Positions 58,061 through 64,000 of a stretch of DNA of 64,000 bases are shown here, piece by piece. The position numbers were made by a program, and so were the translations under genes. The stretch lies in NCBI GenBank assembly GCA_949152475.1, contig OX424555.1, positions 20,912,868 to 20,976,867 on the forward strand. Direction: 5' to 3'. The DNA is from Terebella lapidaria (taxonomy: Eukaryota; Annelida; Polychaeta; Terebellida; Terebellidae). The number at the start of each line of letters is the position of its first letter. Within the stretch, counting starts at the first letter, position 1. The notes beneath the pieces were generated by a model. The model was not told where the DNA came from. It worked only from the letters and a program-made list of their open reading frames with translations, and did not search any database.

Positions 58061-58776
58061 CGAATGTATCAAAAACCAGTCACTCTGTCGAATCAAACAA
58101 ATTCAATAATCACGAATTATCAAAATGCATTTAAATTAATTAGTGCACTGTAAATTAAACATAATTTTACCTTTTGTGGCTTCCATTTTTTTAACTTCTG
58201 ACTGTCTGTTGGTTTCTCTCCGAATTTATTTTGTTGATCAGAAACTTGTTGCTCAAGTAGCGACGAGCTCTACATCGGAAAACACCGGCTTGTGATACCG
58301 GACTGGGGTTGCCAGATAGTTGTGATGCGCCCAACTTGACAATACGTCAAGTTGGGGAAAGGAACGTCATTCAATGTATCCGTGAAAGTATCAGTTCGAA
58401 ATCAGAATGAAGCATCAACCAATTCGCTCCAAACAAATATCAAAAATATCCTCTCGATATTCTCTACGAGTTGTTACATATCACTATATACACTTACTCA
58501 ACTGCTAAAAGTTACTATGCACAACGAATTTCCACTTCTGTAGGCCGCCATATTGTGTCCTTCACCTTGGACGGTCTCAATATTGATAAAACTCAAACTG
58601 CTAATCTGCTGCTCATCTGACCGTGTACACGGAGTTGAGAAGACTGCGACCATCCTTATTTCGTACACATCACACTACCATCTTCAATGCAAATTTGGAA
58701 TACTCTGCTACTGAGTTGGAGCTACAGGATGGGCACTGCGCGTCGAAAACGGCGCAAAAAACGAGCAATATTCAGC

Positions 58777-58783
58777 TATAAAA
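58777..58783 (+). promoter_or_regulatory. TATA box of the DUF6589 gene
   Basis: TATAAAA lies 126 bp before the ATG at 58909, with an inferred start site near 58807. Confidence 0.55.
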
Positions 58784-58908
58784 GACCTCACGTCACCATG
58801 TCTATCATGGTCTTCACCACATGCTTCAAAGCAACTACACCTGATCTAACGGCAACAACCAGCGACGAACGATAACGACTAGTAGGATCTGCAAGTGACG
58901 GAGTGACG

Positions 58909-61900
58909 ATGGCAGGATCGAGCAAGCGTGAGCAGTGCTGTGTCTGCAGACGGTACGCGACGGCAAAGGGTGGGCGTTACACCCTGAATGCGAAGCTGAC
59001 CCACAGTGACACGACCGTTGGAGAGTTCCTCTTGACGAAGGACCAAGATGTCCTCACCAGCGGCTACGTCTGCAAGCCCTGCTACGGACGGCTGGTGAGG
59101 GAGAGAAAGTCCTGTGATGTGGAGCCACCCAGGAAGAGAGCTAAAGTGGAGCGAGCCCAGCCCAGACGAGTGTACAGGAAGCAGGCCCACAGCTACATTC
59201 GTGACGGCAAATACAGAGCTGGTGAGAAATGACTTCAAACTATGACCTTCAATATTCTGCATGTATAGTTGTAATCATACACTAAACAATACTTTCTATT
59301 TTCAGGGCTGCAACGACTGGAAAGAATGTCCTCCAGTGCTCTCGGAGTGATGGTGTCCATCGTGGGTGAAACTATCAAGCGGAGGATGACTTCCTTTACG
59401 GCTAAAAGTGAACGCATGGAAGTGACGGCAAGCACTTTAGAGAACTTCTCATGGGAAGAGAAGCTTCATCATCTGAGGCACAAGGTCCCAGTAGCCACGG
59501 CTTGTGCAGAAGCTCTACTCGTGAACAATGACAGGTACGTACAATATACATTATCATTAATGATTTCACGGTAAAAATTAGGTGCCATATTTTGTTTCAT
59601 TTCATCTCTTATGTGTCCTGTTTATTTTGTGCTTTTGATAGAGATACAAATGACTGTCGCGTGGGAACTGTGATGTCCATAGCCCTGTTCAACAGGTCAG
59701 CAAGGAAGAACGACTTCTTCCAGAACGTCATGGCTATTCAGCTGTGGAGGAATGGAGCTTCAGGAAAGGTAAGAATCGTTACTAGGAATCGCTGCAACAA
59801 ATGCTACATGATCCATGGCCTCGCTTATCCATGTGACAATATGGCCCAAGTGCAATGTTTAATATAATCAAATATTCTACAGCTTTTCAATGTGCTGGGC
59901 CAATTGGGTTTGACACGCACTGCTGCGACAGCCCGGTCACACTGCGACAGACTGGCGAAAGACAGCCTGAAGAAGCTGCTGCAACTGAAAGAAAATGTTG
60001 AGGTAAACCTGTCGGAACTACAATTTGTTCCACCATAAAATATGTATGCTTTCCCCAAAGCGACTCGGTATTCAATATGCTTTGCGCATTTAATTCATGA
60101 AATAATAAAAAATGCATTGCAGATGAGGAAGGAACATCCATTGTCAGAAGACGGACAAGAAGCCTCTGCAGTGATTGACGTGAGTGAATTATAGCATGAA
60201 CGGTTGTATTACTCCATTGCTCTAAATATTTCTGTTCTAATTCCACAACTGTGTCCCATTTCAGACAACTGCGGAAAGTGATGCACACGATATAGCATTG
60301 GACAATGAAGAGAGGCAAGAAGGTATTATGCAGCAAATGACAAATGTAACTGACAATGTTGGAACATTACATGACATTGAAGCCTGTTGTGGTTGCCAAT
60401 ATCATTTGTAATATTTCTTCACAACCTTTTTTTCAGAAACCTTGTACAGTGTTGTGTGGGACAACACACAGAAGCTACAGAAGGTGGCCCAGCAAGGTCG
60501 CGCCAGGACCAACAAGATGTTTTTGTGGGCCAACGCCTTTGCTGTTGAAGATCGTGTTCCCCTATGCACCACTGGCAAAGATGATCATACCTTGAGGGTT
60601 AGTATTTATGCATTTGTCGAATTTACATCGACATCTTTTGAGCATGCAATGTACACATTTGCACATTACACCTGCATGATAATATTACCAATTGATGACA
60701 TTCTAGGCTGAGGATGTTCCACTGACCTCCATCCTGCCAACCACAATGGATTTCGCAGCTGTGCGACAGCGTGCACATCTCCTGGTCCAACGTATTCTCG
60801 TGGAGTTCATTCCCACTTCAATGATGTTGAGGTAACCATACCCTTCCATGAATGGTGAATTACAAATGAAATTGCAATAGGCTCAAGTACTGGTGTTAAT
60901 AAATTGACGAATATCCTTCAGGTTCCTGAACACATTCAGCACCCGTTCATGGAATATTCCGGTCAGCGCAGTAACATAGTGAGTACCGACCATAATAATG
61001 TGACATGCATATTTAGTTTTACATTTTTATATCCATTATTGGATTTTTAGTTATTCATCCATATTTGGCAACGTCCATTAACGTGTACAATTTTGTTCAA
61101 AGCACAACATCGGTATAATTGAGGCCAACCCTTCAACCACCGTGGGTAACATCACCATCGGCCGCAAGCTACAGGAGTTCATTCCCTGGACACCAGCTGG
61201 ACCAGTCAAGCTCCCCTGCCACTCTGACCAGGGCGCACTGGAAAAAATGACCGTTGCTCAGAGCAGCATGAATGCAGAGGACTCGTCGTTCAAGAGACTC
61301 GAAGGGTTGGAGTGCGTTCCACAAGATTTCCACCTGAGAGGATTACTACTCCAAGTAATTATTGCTCGTTCATATTATTGATATGTGAAGGACACTTTCT
61401 CCATTTCGAGCATAATGTGTATATGTAATGTGTATAAGTATATGTCTTAAAATTTTGTTTTGCAGGACCTCTACAATGACCTCTTCAAAGGTCAGTCTGG
61501 TTGTGAGCGGGGTACGCTGTACCAGATCCGAAACAGCTTCAACCATCGTAATGTGAACTCTCAGGTGGGTTACATGTATTTACATTAAAGTGTATTTCCA
61601 TTTTTAAAAAATGTCCATTTGTGAAATGCAGATTGGAGTGGAGTGCACATTGGAAAATGTCAACTGGAAATAACCTTGATTGCAGGTCATGCAAGGAGGC
61701 TTCAATCATCACAAGCATCTTGCTCATTTTGCCACAACTGGATACATCACCTTGATGGCGATGTACATCCTCAACATGGACACGCTGAGCGACATGTGCC
61801 TGCGAATGTGGAAACTCTGGAGAGGGTTGCCAGCATGATAGGTTTGCCGTTTGCACAGAAGAATTGGCTTGGAACTTGCTGCATGCACATAAAACTAAAT

Positions 61901-63357
61901 GAGTATGGAAATTGACGCATAAATATTAGGTTTTCTAGAATTGTAATGCTGTGTTCTCATTACAGTGGAGAAATGTTGGCTTAAGACCAGCATGGCTCTC
62001 CTCGACGACGATGACGACTCTGATGACGAATATGCTGCCCCAGGCCAGGCCAACAAGTGGTGTCTTTGTGGCAAAGGTTATTGTTGTGTGATAATAGGTA
62101 GAAAGTGTGGCATAATCACACAGGATAATTTATTGGTTGTTATAAACTCATTATGAAACATTCTCCTTATATTACAGATTCCACAGCTCCCGTGACTCAG
62201 TGCTCTAACTTGTGGTGTCACCTGTGCCGATGGTACCACAACAAATGCGTAGGCCAGCAACCGTGTGAAGATGAAGATTGGTATTGCTCTGTTGATTGCA
62301 AGGTACATACTGATACATATGGAATAATGTACAGTGTACATATACACGTAACATTCGTACGTAAATCTACGTTCAATATCCATTGGCCTATACAGGAAAC
62401 CGGCGTGTCTATCTTTTGCACTTGCAACTTGCGAAAGGATGGAGCGGAGCGAGTGAAGTGTGCAAATGACGATTGCCGTTTTGGAATGTGGTTCCACATT
62501 CAGTGCCTGGGATTAGGCAACATTCCTGGTATGTTCCCTATAGAAATATGTATACTATGAGATACTATATGTGAAGGCATTTCCAGACGCTCGTATTTAT
62601 TAGTGCTTCTAACTTTGTATTGCAGATGAACCTTCAAGCTGGTACTGTCGATCTCAGTGTCAAGGAACCGAGGACTACGTGCAGAACTACACCCTGCGAC
62701 TGATGTTCATTATTTTTAATATGATTTGATGTTATGATATGGAAACCCAAATCCTTTAAATACTGTTTACAGGTGTTGCTGGATTCTTTCTGCCACATAT
62801 CGCGCAGCAGGTCGTCCACAACAGGACCATCAACCTCACCGGTGGACTAGGACGCAATGTCTCAATGGACAGGTTGAACGAATTCTACAATCGTGAATTC
62901 AAAGGTAAAGCCAGTCGCAACACACAACCTCAGTTAGACTAATTCAAGGTTGTATGTCCCCATTCCTTCGTGACGAATGCTGAAAACTATTGTCATTGTT
63001 ACAGATGTGCTAAGTCGTTCCAAAGGAGCCTACACAACTCAGGTCGTCCAGAGGGCTGGAATGATAGTTGGAGCACTGGGAAAGCATCTGGACCGATTCT
63101 TTCAGAAGAACGTTGGAGAAACCCGTCATCATCGAACTCCATATCAACACACCATCGACCACAAGTCCATCGAGGAGTTCATGGAGGAGTACCATGATGA
63201 CGGCTTCTTTAACACGAGCCCTGGAAGAATGCACCGCTCCTTCCCAAAGTTCACCAACGACCGCCAAATACCACGACCCCAAAAACTGAAAACAAAGATG
63301 CTGGAAATGTCTCACAAGCTAGACGTTGGTAAAGACATATGCGCCAAAGACAACTGA
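58909..63357 (+). CDS. DUF6589-family protein with PHD-like fingers (about 18 exons)
   Basis: Exons as read: 58909-59221, 59306-59534, 59642-59768, 59883-60002, 60123-60179, 60265-60322, 60437-60597, 60707-60831, 60922-60978, 61103-61354, 61466-61564, 61686-61841, 61966-62076, 62178-62302, 62396-62528, 62626-62658, 62773-62904 and 63005-63357. Exon 1 holds a CX2C...CX2C finger. Exons 2-12 match the DUF6589 core ('NDCRVGTVMSIALFNRSARK', 'QRILVEFIP', 'KRLEGLECVPQDFH', 'CERGTLYQIRNSFNHRNV'). Exons 13-16 hold two PHD-like fingers, and exons 17-18 the family C-terminus ('INLTGGLGRNVSMDRLNEFY'). Introns are short. The frame is lost at the exon 8/9 junction and by a TG insertion in exon 12, so this may be a decaying copy. 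DUF6589 has no established function; it is expanded in marine invertebrates. The exon 16 donor is weak. Confidence 0.75.
61966..62658 (+). other. Tandem PHD-like zinc fingers of the DUF6589 gene
   Basis: After an acidic run ('ALLDDDDDSDDE'), the first finger runs over exons 62076/62178 ('KWCLCGK', paired Cys, 'WCHLCRWYHNKC', 'DWYCSVDC'). The second runs over 62396-62658 ('FCTCNLRKDG', 'VKCANDDC', 'MWFHIQCLGL', 'SWYCRSQC'). Cys/His spacing agrees with PHD fingers, which read histone tails. In this protein the fingers suggest chromatin association. Confidence 0.7.
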
Positions 63358-63601
63358 CATGTGTGTCACAGGGTTGTGCAACCATGTTCATATCGCGCAT
63401 CCCACAGGTCATTCCAGCAGCACATACACTGGAAAGGCTGTTACAATGAATCGTGTTTCACTGCACTTGTGCGCCATATAACGAACAGCTAAAACCAACC
63501 TCTGTAAATCCACCTGTGGCGGAGGACTGTTCACATGGCTGTGGAGTCTGTCCACATGCTTGTGGAGCCACAATCACGTGCCTGCGGTACACATGAATAA
63601 A
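63358..63601 (+). terminator. 3' UTR and poly(A) signal of the DUF6589 gene
   Basis: AATAAA at 63596-63601 follows the TGA (63355-63357) by about 240 bp. Confidence 0.6.
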
Positions 63602-64000
63602 ACCAATCCATTCCTCTACACTTTTATGAACCCCGGCCCTGTTGACTTACAGATGACGGCAAGGCGACTGTCTCTTCTTGCACATGGGTGAAAGCTCTGC
63701 ATCCGTTGATGAGGAAAGTGCGACAGACGTGTGGAGGACCCTCTGCAGTGACGAGGACCTCACTGAGCCAAGGGAATCCGCATAGGTGACGACCTTACAC
63801 ACGAACACACAATTTGACTTCAAAGCAACCCACCTCCGAAAACGGACCGAGTTCGGAGTCAGGCGATTCACTATGCATGGATACGCGCATGGGATGAGAT
63901 CGACTCTAGAAGCAGGGTCTTAGTCTAAACCTGGACCCGGTGTAACCTTTCAAATTTTGTATGACCCAGTAACTTATATAAACCTGGTAAATGTATACTC
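63602..64000 (+). other. Possible further exon at the window end
   Basis: A splice-acceptor-like 'gttgacttacag' (to 63652) is followed by an open acidic frame from ATG 63685 (33 codons, 'DEESATDVWRTLCSDEDL') ending TAG near 63786. It might be an alternative last exon of the DUF6589 gene, lying beyond its poly(A) signal, or chance. The rest holds nothing I recognise. Confidence 0.25.

Overview
The window is animal nuclear DNA: intron-bearing genes with GT/AG splice sites, long AT-rich non-coding stretches, satellite DNA and several classes of transposable element. The mix of a multi-exon DUF6589/PHD gene, an aerolysin-fold secreted protein with a dermatopontin-like half, an Ngaro tyrosine-recombinase retrotransposon and a Ty3/Gypsy element fits a marine invertebrate. 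A lancelet (Branchiostoma) is my best guess, but this is inference and a mollusc or another invertebrate deuterostome is not excluded.

Layout. A block of about 16 kb is present twice in direct orientation. Unit A is 1-30822 and is truncated by the left window edge; unit B is 33811-50035. Between them lies an 814-bp higher-order satellite (31641 to about 33963). Each unit carries one nine-exon gene on the minus strand: A at 24766-2519 and B at 43882-36329. In both, the exons have identical lengths and add up to 492 codons including the stop. The inferred product is secreted: signal peptide, dermatopontin-like domain, aerolysin/natterin-like pore-forming module and a Cys-rich PAN/apple-like C-terminus.

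Unit A differs from B mainly by three intronic insertions whose empty sites can be read in B: (1) a Ty3/Gypsy LTR retrotransposon at 7019-14313 with TSD CAAT, which keeps gag and protease but has lost almost all of pol; (2) an Ngaro-type retrotransposon at 15795-22054 on the minus strand, with identical split direct repeats, an SGNH hydrolase ORF, a frameshifted gag, RT-RNase H and a tyrosine recombinase with all catalytic residues; (3) a 1.16-kb Tc1/mariner-like non-autonomous element at 22250-23410 with TA target duplication. Removing these brings unit A to within about 125 bp of unit B, most of which is one 115-bp indel.

To the right, 50036-58776 is mostly non-coding. It holds older, diverged duplicates of the same non-coding tract (one inverted, one direct) and strong palindromes. 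From 58777 to 63601 there is a plus-strand gene of about 18 exons with its own TATA box and poly(A) signal. It encodes a DUF6589-family protein with an N-terminal Cys finger and two PHD-like fingers. As read here its frame is broken in two places, so it is either decaying or affected by sequence error.
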